Source of the DNA: Ophthalmolycus amberensis
Taxonomy: Eukaryota > Chordata > Actinopteri > Perciformes > Zoarcidae
Direction: 5' to 3'
DNA: 64,000 bases
Assembly: GCA_024529925.1 (NCBI GenBank)
Contig: JAFEUB010000796.1
Location: 2,724,501 to 2,788,500, forward strand
Shown here: positions 38,043 through 51,479 of the stretch, in pieces
How positions within the stretch are numbered: position 1 is the stretch's first letter
Layout of the letters: every line of letters starts with the position of its first letter
Made by a program: the position numbers and the translations under genes
The notes under the pieces: generated by a model
The model's input: the letters and a program-made list of their open reading frames with translations, nothing else
Told to the model about the DNA's origin: nothing
Databases searched by the model: none

Positions 38043-38085
<43 letters not shown>
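38043..38085. repeat. (TG)n microsatellite
   Basis: About 21 uninterrupted units. Confidence 0.97.
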
Positions 38086-38086
<1 letters not shown>

Positions 38087-38394
38087 AGAAGACCGTTTGT
38101 CAAGCAAGTAGAGGAAACAAGAGGAGAAGTCTACATGCAGCCCTGCAGATTATCTAGGGCAGGTGAGCCCTGAGACACTGTGAAAGACCTATAATTTAAT
38201 GTAAGATGGTAAAGGTAAGGTTACACAGGACTTATAGAGGCACAGACGGAAAATACCACTGCGAGAAAACACAGATACATAATGAGCATAAACTAACTCT
38301 TTTGACACCACAAGAAGAATGATCAGTCGGTAAAAGACACATGATGAATTAGATAAACTTCTCTCTGTCTAACTTTCTCTCTGACTCCCTCCCT

Positions 38395-38397
38395 CTT

Positions 38398-38428
<31 letters not shown>

Positions 38429-38438
38429 CACACACACA
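38395..38438. repeat. (CT)n(CA)n compound repeat
   Basis: CT run passing into CA with one TG interruption. Confidence 0.93.
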
Positions 38439-40737
38439 TCCATGCAAACTCATATATTGGCCTTGAGGGGGCCTCCAGAAGCTCCAACTTCCACCCCTGC
38501 CAAACCTCACCTGTGTAACCTTTCGTGTCTTCAGCTCACTCAAGTGTGATTGAAAAAGAAAAACAATGCATTGATCAAGCCTGGACTCAGTACTGCTTAG
38601 TGCACTGCAGCGGAAACACGGTAGAGAGAGAAAAATCAATCACATATACATCACCCTCAGTGGGTGAGTAAAAAAAAAGAAAAAAAGACATCACACCGTT
38701 GTCTTGCTGTCACGCACCCATGGGCCTGGCTACACCGCGTCTGTTTGGCTCTGCGCTCTGTAAACCCACTGAGCATGTGCAGAGCGAAGGTCAAAGCAAT
38801 CCAGAAGTGCGGCTCAGCTACTCTAACCTTTGAGTTCAGGGGCAGATGACAACAATCAATGCTAACATCAAAGTTGGAGGGAGGAGCAGACAAAACCAAT
38901 CGATCGGTTTGAAACACAGGGAGAATAGTAACAGTTAGCAACCACCCTACACACCAGTGACAGACTATATTAGAGCAGTTCGACACTCCAAATAAACTAC
39001 TTTCACAGCTAACCCTAACCCTGTCAATGCAGGTTAGTTTATTGAAGATCCAATACAAACATTTAAAGTCATTTTCACCCCTATTTTTAAAATTTGCACC
39101 CAAATATGTGAGGGTAGCCAACGGAGGGGCTGCCATGAACATTTGCACTGCCACCAAATGAACGGAGGTCAGTGTAGGACTTAGACAGACATAACCAGGG
39201 AGGCTCTGAGTCTGCTTCCCCACGACCCGCACACTCCATGATGTAAACAAGGACATCCGGAAAAACCCTCAGAGGCATAGTGGGGTGTGTATGTGTGTGT
39301 GAAGTCTTTCTCTGCTGCCTGGCAACCTTCACGAGGGTGGAGAAAGAGGAAAGAAATAAGAGACGGGGGGGTGTTGGATGGGAGTAGACGGCGGGAAAAT
39401 AGACCATTGGCTGGGGTGCATGGGTGGAGGTGGAGGAGGGGGGGGGGGGGTGTTAAAAAAAAATGGATGTGTGCCATAATGTTAGTGCGAGTGTGTTTTA
39501 GAAATGTGATGTTAGTGTTCCCTCCCTATTGGCGGGCAGGGGTGAAGGTCTGTGGTTCAGCTCCGCTCCACAGCCAGAGGGGCTGGGGCCATGCTGGCAA
39601 CAGGGCGAGGGCTGAAAAAGCTCCAAACGAACGCTAAGCACTTGAAATGAGCCCTCGGGGCCGGCCCACAGACTAGCTTTGCCGAAGAGGGTTACTAATA
39701 TCACCCCACAATGGACTATTCCCCTCAGCTTACCAAACACCCCGAAGACCCGGTTCTTAAGGAATACGGCGCTTCACGCTGTCGCTCACAATCTCCACAT
39801 ACAGCGGAGGTTGCTTGTGAATGTCACATTGTTGTTTTATCGCTCATAAAAAGCACCAAATCACTTTTTAATGTATTTTACAGTTATGAGTGTAACAAAG
39901 TTACGTAAGTGCAAACAGACCAATATTTCCAACTGGAGCTTAAAGAGGACCTACTCACACAAAGCAGCACCATCAAAGGCATTCCACTGGTGTTAACGGC
40001 TTGCTAATGACTTGAGTATTAGCTGCTAATTTAACGAGTCATTTCTTCCATAGAGTTTGAGCCACACTTTCAAACGGCCCGTGTCACTGTACAGCTTAAA
40101 TCTATGGGAAACCTAACACCTTGGTGGAACTCAGGACGACCGGTCTGGCTGTTCCAATCAGATTAGCCGATGTTGGAACATGCTCATAGAAGTGACACGA
40201 TATTTACCATAAACACCTACTTAACACAGTCACTGTTGTAATTTGGTCCTGTTTGTTGTAAGCTCTATTAAGTCAGTGAAATGACTAAACCGAACATTGC
40301 ATCACGAAGCTAAAGTCATAACAATCACAGAGGAAATGTCGACGAAGCAATCTGGCTATATGCTGAGAATGCATGAATAAGAAATTCCAGTTATCGTACT
40401 GATGCAGAACACTGATATTAAAAAAATACAGTTTGAATGGATTTATATACCACAAGTCCAGTATTCATGGACAGAGGATTAGAGGTGATACCTTTTGCCA
40501 ATTCAATTTCCCTGAGCAGCACAGCTGCAGTGCATCCACTGTAAACTAATGTGCACGTCTGTCCATGACACCAGGTCAATGTCCTCCATTTCCAGTCCCA
40601 TTTCTTCAACCAGCCAAGGGTCAAAATGCTAGCAGAACGAAATAGGTAGAAATTTCCCAGACTTGCTGGTCTTTCCAGTCACTAAACCAAAGCTAAATCA
40701 CCTCCCAGTGCCGTAATCCCTCGCACCTCTAAAGTTA

Positions 40738-40828
40738 CACTGCATTGTGTGGGAAATCATTTGCTGAAGCTATAGGACAGTTCCTATAGGTTTTAACTTC
40801 AGCAAAACAAAACCCACACAATGAAGTG
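40738..40828. other. Long imperfect inverted repeat (hairpin)
   Basis: CATTGTGTGGG at 40743-40753 pairs perfectly with CCCACACAATG at 40813-40823. TTGCTGAAG pairs with CTTCAGCAA and CTATAGGA with TCCTATAG, around a 4-nt CAGT loop. A 7-nt bulge and one internal loop interrupt about 28 bp of stem, with four more pairs beyond one mismatch outside it. Could be a small MITE, a miRNA-like precursor, or a structured element. Confidence 0.6.
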
Positions 40829-41553
40829 ATGTCCGTTTCTATTGGAGGGAAGCAAACTATCATCACATTTACGCTGGATATTTCACAGAAAACCTCCGCT
40901 ACCGTAATCCCAGCAAAAAAAAAAAGCAGAAACAGCCCAGCATAAATCCCATCACTGTGGTAATTCTAGCCCACCTCCACCTAACAAAAGCTGAGGAGAA
41001 GCTCTTCCTTCCTCTTCTTTTGTGGTAACAAAGAGTGCAACCTGATCCGTGACCTTGCCCTGAGAATAACCTGTTGACTGGGGAAGTTTTTTATCCCATG
41101 GACTTTTTTTATTGTGTTTTGTTGAACAGATTTGATTTCATCCATCATACATCAGGTGAGTATTCTTTTGTCGAATAAATGTCCGTAGGTTTATTTATTT
41201 TGTCAGGGCACTTTGAACGTTCTCCCTGCAGCATTACTATTACTACTATTAGTCGGGAAAACTGCCGAATAAGGAATTTAAAGGTATTCAAACAATTCAG
41301 CATCAGCTGAATTCGCAAATACAAAATTTGACATGACATGTAAGGAAGTGTACATTTTCTGTCCTCTTGACATGCAACTAATGTAAATGTTTAGTGAGTA
41401 AAAGCGGCGTGAAAAGAGTTTATGAGTGACAGGAGAAGAAAGAGACAAATGTAAGCTACACTGGAGCTCATCTCGGGTTTCTTTTTTGGTAATTGGGTGA
41501 TGGTCACCTGCTCGCCATGTCACCTGCTGCCTGATCCAGGATAATCTCAGAGG

Positions 41554-41613
41554 CAGGCATACAGACAGGCAGGCGGACTGACAGATAGACATACAGACAG
41601 ATACAGACACAGG
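41554..41613. repeat. Degenerate CAGG/CAGA tetranucleotide tract
   Basis: gcaggcatacagacaggcag... with many variants. Confidence 0.8.
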
Positions 41614-43329
41614 CTCGCCATCTCTTCTGCTTCATGGCTAATGCATCTGACAGAGTAGGCAGCAGGCAGGCAGAAGGATGAGTCAGCATTTTGAGTGTAA
41701 TTATATTCCCAAACACTGGGAGAATGGGAAGGGACGAATAACTGACTGCATTTCATTAAAAGTGAGCATGTCCAAGCAGGAAATGGATTAGCTGACAATA
41801 TTTCAAGGTTTTTTAATACCTAATGGAATGTTTATTCCTGTTCTCTTAGCTCCTCACTTGCCCTTCACGCTCCACAGGCCGATGTAAAACAGCATTTGAT
41901 AGTATCTGTCATGTTACTAAACATGACATGCTTTGGAATCAGTTAGCTCTGCGATGCGTCTGAATAACCAAATGGACAAACAAGGGCCAAAGTGTAACTG
42001 CGCTGTAACACAACAACTTGACTTGTTATCTCCGTCGTCATCATCTTCAACTGAGCCCTCCTCTGGGGGGGCCTCTGTGCGGGCCTGTCAAGAGCTTTGA
42101 CAGGGGAAGCAGCGTGGGGCCATTTTGTCTCTTTTCAGTTTGGTTTTGTTTCTCTTTGGAGGGCAGTGTTGGTATGGACCGAAGGCGTTGTAGGGTGAGG
42201 GGGCGAGGGCACATTGACCCCAGTGGTGGTGGGGAGTAAGGAGGGGGGGGGGGGTTAGTTGGTGTTATGGACTTGGGCACAGTCAGGGAGTACTGGTCCA
42301 CCCCTGGAGTGACATGGTGCCTGGGGAGAAAGGGAGGGGGATGTAGGGCATAGAGTACAAACATGTCTAAGTGCTGCCTTCACTACAGATAGGCCCGTAG
42401 CAAAGAGCGCGGCTGCATGAGTTATGACAGCATATCTGGGGGACCTCTTGTGCCCTCCACCCCAAAAACATTTTGCGCCTCAAACCATGACTCTGATATA
42501 CACGTCCTCAGGTTAAAACACCACTGACACTTTTGGTAAAAGCAGGTTTTCTAGTGCTACATAGATGCCCTGCTATAACAATTGCACATGGGAGAAAATA
42601 TCTAAATATCCATTTTATGAACCTTAAAAACAGCACGAGGTTATACCTTCATCCACTATTCAACTGTCTATAGGCAATGGGGCCCAATTCTTCATTACCA
42701 TCAAGTTCAAGCCACTTTAAACGTTTAGCTTTTTGATGAAATTATCACAACACATGTATGGGAAATCAACTGACCACATATACTTGGACAATTTTAGGAC
42801 AGAAGCTTCTTTGCTTACATGCAGCGTGAGGTGAGAAGATCAATACCACTCTTGGTATCTGTCCTTCAATAGGAAGCTTGATCAAGCAACCACTTAGCTT
42901 TGCATAAAGACTGGAAACAGCTAGCCTAGCTATTTCCGAGGGCAATAAAATCTGCCGACCAAACTCCAAAGTCAACTACTTGACTTCCTTGAGTCTCTGC
43001 TGATTGTTTGGCAACCTCATGGCAAACGACAAGATGGCAAGCGAATGAGCGCATTTCCCAAAATGTCTAAATAGCCCTTTAAGATCACTGTCCTAACTGG
43101 CTCTGGTACTGCTTCAGTCACCAAAAAATAAAAGCCAGAGCATTACAAGGATATTTTGTCATGTATTATTCATTCTCTTTTCTGTGTTGCACTCAGTCTA
43201 CAAGTGCACACAGCCATGTACAAAAGCAGACAGACAGACACACGCTGCCACTTGCTTATGCGTGTGTCACACAGAGCTATTTACAACATGCGCACACAAA
43301 GCCGGCCAGTACAAACTGGGTTTCCTGAA

Positions 43330-43480
43330 CCCAGCCGTTGCCTTCCAACAGACCAACCTATTTCGCCCGTTGTCTCGTCTTTTAGCGCCGTGATGGAGTT
43401 CAGGCAGTTTACAAGCATGACATTTGGCAAAGCGAAAGGTCGTCTGGAGGTTACTGTGTCATCCTGGGTAAGTGGCAAAT
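43330..43480. promoter_or_regulatory. Enhancer-like block in the elp4 intron
   Basis: Unique block (around gatggagttcaggcagttta) inside the longest open frame of the window (43156-43833, + strand). The frame has no recognisable domain, so I read the block as non-coding. Confidence 0.25.
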
Positions 43481-46449
43481 CCCTTGGGAGGGGGGGGATC
43501 GCACCCAGTGAGGAATGGCCGGTTGTTGTGCTAGCAAAAGACCAGGATGGAATAGGGCACACCAGAACTTATACTACGACTACGACAGTCATTCGAAATA
43601 TTTCCAGGATCAACATGATGATGTCCTGTGCAGAGTTGCCTGGCACTGTAAGGCACAAGACCCATACTGAGAGACGTACAGAGCAGAAATGGACTCATGT
43701 TCAACGGCTTGAAATCTTCAGGAACTATCCGAGCCAACACATGGATGACAAGCATTTCTGCATCATCACTCAGCAAAAGAGAGGAGAAAATGTAAACAGA
43801 AATATTGAAGAAAAGTCGAAGAAAAATGAGTAACTTCACTTTCTCTGTAACGCAAGCCCGGAAGAGAAGATTTATCAGGAAGAAACGTTATCTTCATGTG
43901 AAGTGAAGGGGAATGTAAATGAACGGCATGGAAAGCATTCCATGTTGACCTGTCGTGAGTAAACCCAAGTAAGACGTGTGCACTTTAACCATTTTTCAAA
44001 ACACTCGTGTAAGGTAATGTGCCGATGTGTTCGTAACACTTGTGCTGTCTTTGTGGTTGCATGTATGTGTGAGAGTGTGTGTATGTTTGCATGCATACGT
44101 GTCTGTTAGTCTGCCCGGATGAATAAAGGGGGGTGGGTATAATCCATCACCAGTTGATAGTCCTCACAAAAAAGGAGCCCTTTTTGCTGAGAGGACAGCC
44201 CTTGTGTGGACAAAGACCACCATACTGGGGACTTCATAGGACCCAGCTGAAAAGGTGTTGCCCAGAGTAACCCCATTCACATTAACAGGCATGCTGGCCA
44301 AAGCCAGTCATTACTGCTGACTTGGACCAGCCGGGCCACACATAGACCAGCCTAGAGCCTCTAAGGCCATTCACTCCACATCAGCCCACAGGCAAACAGC
44401 CTGAACTCTGCCACTGGGGAGCATCTCGAATTGTTACCATTCTATTCGACTGTCCGTCTTGAGAGCTTCAACATTTGCAGCCTTTGAGTGAATTCATAAA
44501 AAGGAGGAATATACAGTTCTAAAGGGAAGGCGGTGTTGCCTTTTTCATTCAAATGGGTCAATAATGTGACAAAATCTAAAAAAATATATTGACAATTTAT
44601 AATTGGTTCAGTATGTCGTCTGGGTCTTAAACTACAACACCAGTTATATATGATATCTGGGTAATAAACAATATAGGGAACGTTTAGACATTTAGCTAGA
44701 CACTGCTAACAGCCACAGACGAGCTTCTCAACTAACACTTTCCAACTTCTTGCATTTTGTAAAATTATATTAAAATTGGAGTAAAAAAATAAAAACAAAA
44801 CTAATTCAAAAATTGCTGGAAATTAGACAGCCTGTCTGATGAGATGTTGTATATTTAGTCTTTCAAAGGGCTCAGGTATATTCACATCCACTGGTTATTT
44901 GTGACACTCTGAAATGAAGGTCACTTTCACAGTGAAATGATGAATGAACAAACAGCTGATGTGCTCTCAGTGGAGTTGAACAGGAATCGCTGGGGGCTGA
45001 AAGCTTCGTTCCACTAATCTACCGAGCTCCTAAATGCACTCTGGAAAACTCAAACCTGACCCATTCTCTGTCTCCACTCCGATGCAAACTTGCAGTACAA
45101 CAGAAAACAGCCGAGCCAAGAGGGAGAGAACACCAAAGAGAAATGCTGAAGCTTCTTGAGAAAAAACTCTCACTTGAATATTCTTCATTCAAATAGCAAA
45201 CTACGTGAAACTTGACCTTTGACAACCACACACACCTCAGTCTCCTACCCCCTCCTTCTCTCTCTCTCTCTCCCCTATTTGTCCTCTATCCTCACCCCAG
45301 CTCCACCTCTACTCTCCTCTCCAGTATGCTCCCTGTGGGCAGGTGGTTGTGTAAATTTAGCCACAGCTAGGTGAGGTGCTTCCTGGGTAGACTGTTGGCA
45401 AAGCCACCTTTAGGGTGTTTAAGATGTCAGAGGGAATGAGACATCACCTCGGCTGCCCTGTCAAAAAATTCACCACCTTCCATTTCCCCCGTAACCTCTA
45501 GGTCCTAGAAGCACTGTGGCTGATGGGGAATTCTTGTTTTGTGTTGTTTCTAATTTAGCCTGCAACACACCAGCCATTACCTAACCTGGAGCGCTGGCTG
45601 AGTGTTAATTGTGAAGCATTACTAAAGCCATTAAAACAGTGAGCCAGGGCCTAGGGGAGGATGCATGCTGAAGTTAAACATCAGAGAGACAGTGCTAAAT
45701 GCATGTGATATCCTCTGTGCCCCTAAGTGCCACTGCAGACAATGTCTGGATTTTAAAACAATGACGAGAAACACAACACATAAAAAAAGGCATTATAATG
45801 AACAGCATTTACAGATACAAATTGAAATCTCAATATGTATTAGTAAAAGGAGACTGAATGCTCCATCCATTAAAGACTTGTTACGACATGATAAAGAACA
45901 CAGACTATTTTTTCTCAAGGTCTTTTATGAAACATGATATTTAATATTAAATGTCTTTAGACTTTTTTGTAAATGTCATAGTCCAGGTGTGTTAAAATTT
46001 ACATTTTCCCTGAAGGTGTTTTAGAGTTGATTGGCGGAATAATCAATATCAATGCAAAGGTTTATCTGGAGGTAGTGAGCTGCATTAGCAAGTTGGTTTA
46101 TTAAAGAGACTATCACTGAAAATAAAGATGACATTCTCTTCCTAACCTCACAAAGCTGCATCTGACAAAACGAACAAAATGGATCATTATCAATCCGAGT
46201 TCGCTTTGCTCAACATGTTATGTAATCGCCGAGCCTTTCCCTTTGTGATAGAGTCTCTGGCAACAGTTTTAAAAGACAAATGGAAACATTCTGTGATTAG
46301 GGTGGTTGGACTTATTTGCCAAAATCCTTTGATCTCAAAACCACAAAAGCTTGAGGAGACTAATGGGTAAGAATATTAGTTTGACGGTTTGAGTGTAATT
46401 ATGTTCAATGAAGTAGAGTTTAAAATAAAGCAAAGTAAGGGTAAGTACA

Positions 46450-46860
46450 GAGATGGCTACAGAGCGCTGTTGAGTTGAAAAGAATCACAAAATTGGAAAG
46501 CGTTCCAAATGTGACTATCAGCTTCTTCATTCTCTCCGATGTTGAGTTCGGCGTTTTGCTGGGAAATGGGCGGCCTGCCAGATTGGGGCCAAGTCAGAGT
46601 TGTCAGGGGATTACAGTTCTGCCTTGCTCACTGCAGGGGGTGCAGAGTGGGCCTCAATTATCCTGGAGCGGCGTGTTTGATTTGGCCCGGCACTTTTGGG
46701 GACAGACCAAAAGCTGAATAATGCACCATTAGCAACTCAAAATCCTGCCCTAAAATGAGTCCACTTATGCATCACATACAGTAATTGTGTGTCTATCAAA
46801 GGCTGGCAGGTCTACACCAATTACCCTGATAACAACAAAACAATCTATGCATAATATTAT
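46450..46860. promoter_or_regulatory. Enhancer-like block in the elp4 intron
   Basis: Repeat-free, mixed composition, with Sox-like aacaaaacaat, octamer/POU-like atgcataat and homeodomain caattaccc words clustered at 46815-46860, and a GC-richer core at 46540-46690. It contrasts with the simple repeats that follow at 47 kb. Function is inferred from position and texture. Confidence 0.35.
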
Positions 46861-47063
46861 CTGCCGAACACCTGTGGGCAGCCCAGTTTAAAACTTCTAC
46901 ATCTCATTCAAAGTCCGTCATCAGCGCACTGCGGTGAAATGAAGCGTCAACTTTAGAGTGTTCTAACACGAAAATGCAACGTTGCTGTGAGATAATATGG
47001 AGAAAAAATGTGGTGTGATGTGCAGAACTGTTTGTTTGCTTGTATTTACAAATATGGGACATG

Positions 47064-47088
47064 GGAGAGAGAGCGAGAGAGAGCGAGA

Positions 47089-47126
<38 letters not shown>

Positions 47127-47174
47127 AGTGAGAAAGAGAAAGAGAGAGAGAGAGAGAGAGAGAAGAGAAAGAGA

Positions 47175-47218
<44 letters not shown>

Positions 47219-47223
47219 AGAGA

Positions 47224-47265
<42 letters not shown>
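47064..47265. repeat. Long (GA)n/(GAAA)n compound repeat, about 200 nt
   Basis: GA runs punctuated by GAAA and GC units in several similar blocks of roughly 60 nt. Confidence 0.97.
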
Positions 47266-47267
<2 letters not shown>

Positions 47268-47654
47268 TCCCAGTACCAGTTGGAGCTGTGCAATTGAATT
47301 TCACAGGGTATGAGGCAGCAAATGGCATGTAAAGGCTGACGCGTCGGACGGTTGCTGCCACACGGGCCAGACAGATAAGGGAGGTGTCAGTGAAATCATT
47401 AGGTAACTCTGCAGGACATCAGGGGCAGTTGGAGGTTGGCAAGGGGGCTATGAGAGCCAAAGGTCCTCCTTGAGCTCCATTGAACACCCACTCAGCCTGA
47501 TATACATGCACTTACAAACACACAGGGAAAATCACTTATATAAACACAAGCCGCAAGACAAACAAGGACTCAAGACAGGCCAACAACCAAAAGCTGTTTT
47601 TTCCCTCTCCACCCACAAATACAAGCACATGAACAGGATAAGTGTACTCATGGG

Positions 47655-47681
47655 CACACACACACACACACACACACACAC

Positions 47682-47753
<72 letters not shown>
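47655..47753. repeat. (CA)n compound repeat, about 100 nt
   Basis: CA run with CCTA and CAGA interruptions. Confidence 0.97.
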
Positions 47754-47755
<2 letters not shown>

Positions 47756-49750
47756 CTCATTTAGGTATCAGCCCCAGTGATTGTGTTTGTCCACCTGGGT
47801 ATGAAAGAGCCATTCTGGCTTGTGTGGCGGAAACAGCAGTGTGGTACAGCTCAAGCCGGAGCCCAGCTAGGCTACGTCTGTCTCAGGCTCTCAGGGAGGG
47901 GAGCAGCCAAGTGTGGATGCACCTCATTACCTCACTCATCCACACACCAATTACCCCTAAATAAATACACCCAGCCCACAGGCAGCAACAATGACATCCA
48001 GCCTGAAAGGGAAGAAAGGAAGCCGTTCAGAAAGCATTTGCACGCACAGAAAAGTGCTGTTGGATAATGATGAAAAAAAGTACAGAGAAAGGAAGCAAAA
48101 AGAAGGACATGCAGGGGGCTCCAAGTCTTTTTAAGAGCTCAAAGACGAGACGGAGAAAGAGAAAGAATGAAACAAACAGCGAGCAAGCAGAGTGAAGTGA
48201 TTCAGAAAATGATAATTTCTTGCTAAATTTCACCCAACACATCCGCAAATGATTGTTGTGTCGGGGGAGGGGCATGGCTGAATTGTTTTAATGCATGCAG
48301 CCATGAGATAGCGCTGCCACGGACTAAAATGGTGATCACTGTTGAGCTGACACATATTTGCATGCAAGACGGACCGCTCGGGGTAACGGTAACAGCAGTG
48401 TGTCCGACGGCCGAGGAACATTGGCAAAAAAAAAAAAAAGAGCGAACTTGCAGCCAAAAAACTTTATCCAAAGAAAGTCAGACAAAATATGGCAGGTGGC
48501 ACGAAATGTGACAAGCGAGACACACTTCCTGGCCGCCCCAAAATATAAAAAAAACATTCAAAGCTGTTAGCAGAGAAAAGTCTGTTCCTGGAGTGAGAAG
48601 GTGAGCGAAGGATGCAGAAAAGGTGTGTGGCAGAGAAAAGAAGACAGATGTGTTTTCAGGGAAGGGGGGCACACACGCGGAGAGGAAGCCAAGAGTTCCT
48701 TCATGCCCCTCCCTCTCCCTCTCTCCCACCTCCCTCCATGTGGGATCTTTCTGCATGAGTGACTCCGTCATACCTGGGGGACACAATGGTCTCTCTCTCC
48801 CCCAGTTCCTCCCTTAACTCTCCTCTTGTATGTCTGTGCTGTGACTCTGGTGAGCCAAGCCCGGTTGGTTGTGTGGCAAAAGAGCCAGAGGGCTACAGAA
48901 GCAGGTGATGGGCTGTATGAAATATTGTCATTAATAGAAATCCATAATATATGAAATTCTAAATCTCAATCAAGGAGCAACTTGTAAAGTAAGTGAATCA
49001 CTTTTCCAATGGCACCCAAAGGCAAAAGAGATGACTCACTTCCTCCTCTGACACCTGGAGACATGTCAGGCAACGGGAGGAACTGTAAATCACGGAGGGT
49101 GGCGTGTAAGAGGGATGCATCAGGATGTAATCCCCGATAGGCTTCTCTACAGTCACCAGAATGTACGAGCCGATCCCAAACATGAAAATAACCCACGTGA
49201 TCGGGGCCGACCGGTTCACCTGACCAGAGGCGGATTCCTGGTTAACAGAAACAATGGCTGGGAACATGTCAGTTTTCCATGCTGTCGATTTGGTGACATA
49301 AACATGAGGCGATAGATTGAATTGAAGTGAAAGGAGCAGGTTTATTAGGATTCCTTCCTGGTGGAGGGAGGGCACGTCTGGTGCCACAGATGGGTGGAGT
49401 GGTGTTGACACGCTGCAGCAGCATAGTCAGGATTCCTGGTGCACGGATCAACCCTCAGCTGGAATCAGACTGCGTGGGAATCCCAGGCTCTGTCACATAC
49501 AACACAAAAGGCAAAGCCTGCGAAGACGTACTGGCCTTTAAGTAACCACTGTGGTTTTTTTTTTTTTTACACAGGTTCAGCTAGTTTGACCTACAGCTGG
49601 ACCTAAAAATAGAAGGGTCCATTCTCCCTTTCTCCCTTCTTCCTCCCTGCTTGATATAGCCTGGATGTTCTTCCTGGGAGCTCTAGTGTTTTTAATTTTC
49701 TGCACCTTACAACACCTACACATGCTGTTGTTAAACCCTGCAGCCCCCTT

Positions 49751-49753
<3 letters not shown>

Positions 49754-49788
<35 letters not shown>
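49754..49788. repeat. (CA)n microsatellite
   Basis: About 17 uninterrupted units. Confidence 0.96.
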
Positions 49789-49790
<2 letters not shown>

Positions 49791-51479
49791 TATACTGTGA
49801 ACACATCGTCTTTTAAGGTCTGCAGGCACACACACATTTCCAAATATCGGCACTAACACTTTCTCAGAAAGCGTGTGAAAAAGGGAGGAAATGCCGCCTG
49901 CAATTCCTGCATCTGAAACTCCTGCGTGGAAAGGTTTTGCGTGACCTGTGAGATTTCACACGCTACCTGTGCGTGAGAGGAATGCACAGATGCAGGATCC
50001 TCGAGTACACACCCAGAGATGCCGGATGATCTGTCCACAAACTTACAACAAGAAAATTGGCCTGCTTTTGTTTGTATTCATCAAAACATGTCCTGTGGGC
50101 AGGAACTGGCACGCCAGCTAGTTCTGTCTTTTACACAACAAATGGTAATGATTTTACTCATTCATCATGAAGTCCTTGTTTGTGGTTTGTAAATATAAAT
50201 ACTTTTTGTAGTTTTGAGACCATTACAAATATAATGAATCCTTCATTATTTGAACAAACTCTTCATCTTTTTGCTACAGTGTTTAGCCAGCGACACATTA
50301 CCACGACTCGCGATAATGCACTGGATTCTTATTGATTTGTATTTTACCAGGGCACTTGCACATGTGTGCCGATGCCGAGGGCTCCAAAGCAAATAAGTTC
50401 CAACTAGTTCAGCTTTTGCCGCGACACAATGCAGCAAAATCTAACAATACACTGTGCTGACCAATCAAACATGTGCAAGGAAACATTCTTGTTAAAATAT
50501 TTTGGTGTAATTGTGGTTTACACCGCAATTGTTGAGACGAAGGATGAAATGATGGCCATTGTGAGAACGTTCCTCGGGCCACTGGTGCCTGAGGCATCAC
50601 ACCTTGACCCAGGCAGCCTTTTGTGTGGTTTCTACAGTCTGACCAACCAGATACATATCAGATGTGTGGCAATGTGACCTCAGTCTGAACAGTCACATCA
50701 CAAGAAGTTCTCCTATACATGTGACTTTTACATCACTGATGGTCTAATGTAAATAACACGTGTGGTGCTAATAAGGAAAGATGGAAGACATTTCTACAGA
50801 AAGGCATTACCAAAGTGTGTTGCTTCTGCTGAGTCATGCAAATGATGTTTTGTTTGCTTCTGTATGCCAGGTGTGACATCTTGTTATTATCCTTTTGTAC
50901 ATGCTGATCAGTTCAGGAGCATGGCCTGTTGAGACAGGTATTGGTGAAGATTGGTATGTGAAAATAGGATCAGTATCCTATCTGAAGTCTTAAGTGTTTG
51001 AACTGTCAGAATATAAATAAAACATCCTGCATGTAAAAAATCTACGAATATCTTCGATCCTTCTTCTCCCAGTGAGTAGCAGATGTTATGTGGAAAATAT
51101 ACACATAAAAAGGCAACTTTAAAAGGTGTTAAAGTACTTTAAAGTACTTACAAGGCTGAGTTCGATTAACTACATAATAATGTAAGTTTATCATATACAG
51201 GGCTGCACACTACGACATAACTTAAACATACTGTAACATTTGAGTGTGAGTCAAAATAAAAGTGATTGGGTCTTAATGTGCCATATCACAATGTAATCTA
51301 ACAATCCCTCATGATGGCACAATCTCAGAATTAGCAGGACAAACACGACGGATCACAGTTCTATGGGCCGTGTACTTTGGCAAACACACTTACTTCATCT
51401 GCCAAATCCCTAAATTAACACCTTTTTGGTGGGAAAGCTCTATTTGGAACACGTCACACAAACACCACAGCTGGCATTC

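Noticed and set aside
39009..39023. Telomere-like CTAACCCTAACCCTG
   Set aside because: Only two units; too short to indicate an interstitial telomere.
38657..39256. 199-codon open frame, - strand
   Set aside because: No recognisable protein family; the encoded sequence is low-complexity in places and Cys/Ser-rich in a way typical of chance frames. Not an elp4 exon.
41401..41425. Possible Pax6 site (GCGTGAA) in the elp4 intron
   Set aside because: Only the seven-base core fits; the remainder departs from the paired-domain consensus.
43156..43833. 225-codon open frame, + strand, the longest in the window
   Set aside because: No domain, no recognisable homology, no splice partners, and composition like its surroundings; part of it coincides with an enhancer-like block.
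46904..47361. Long Ser/Leu and Arg/Glu frames on both strands
   Set aside because: They are translations of the GA/CT repeat at 47064-47265.
47470..47964. 164-codon open frame, + strand
   Set aside because: The length comes from translating the (CA)n repeat as Thr-His; not a gene.
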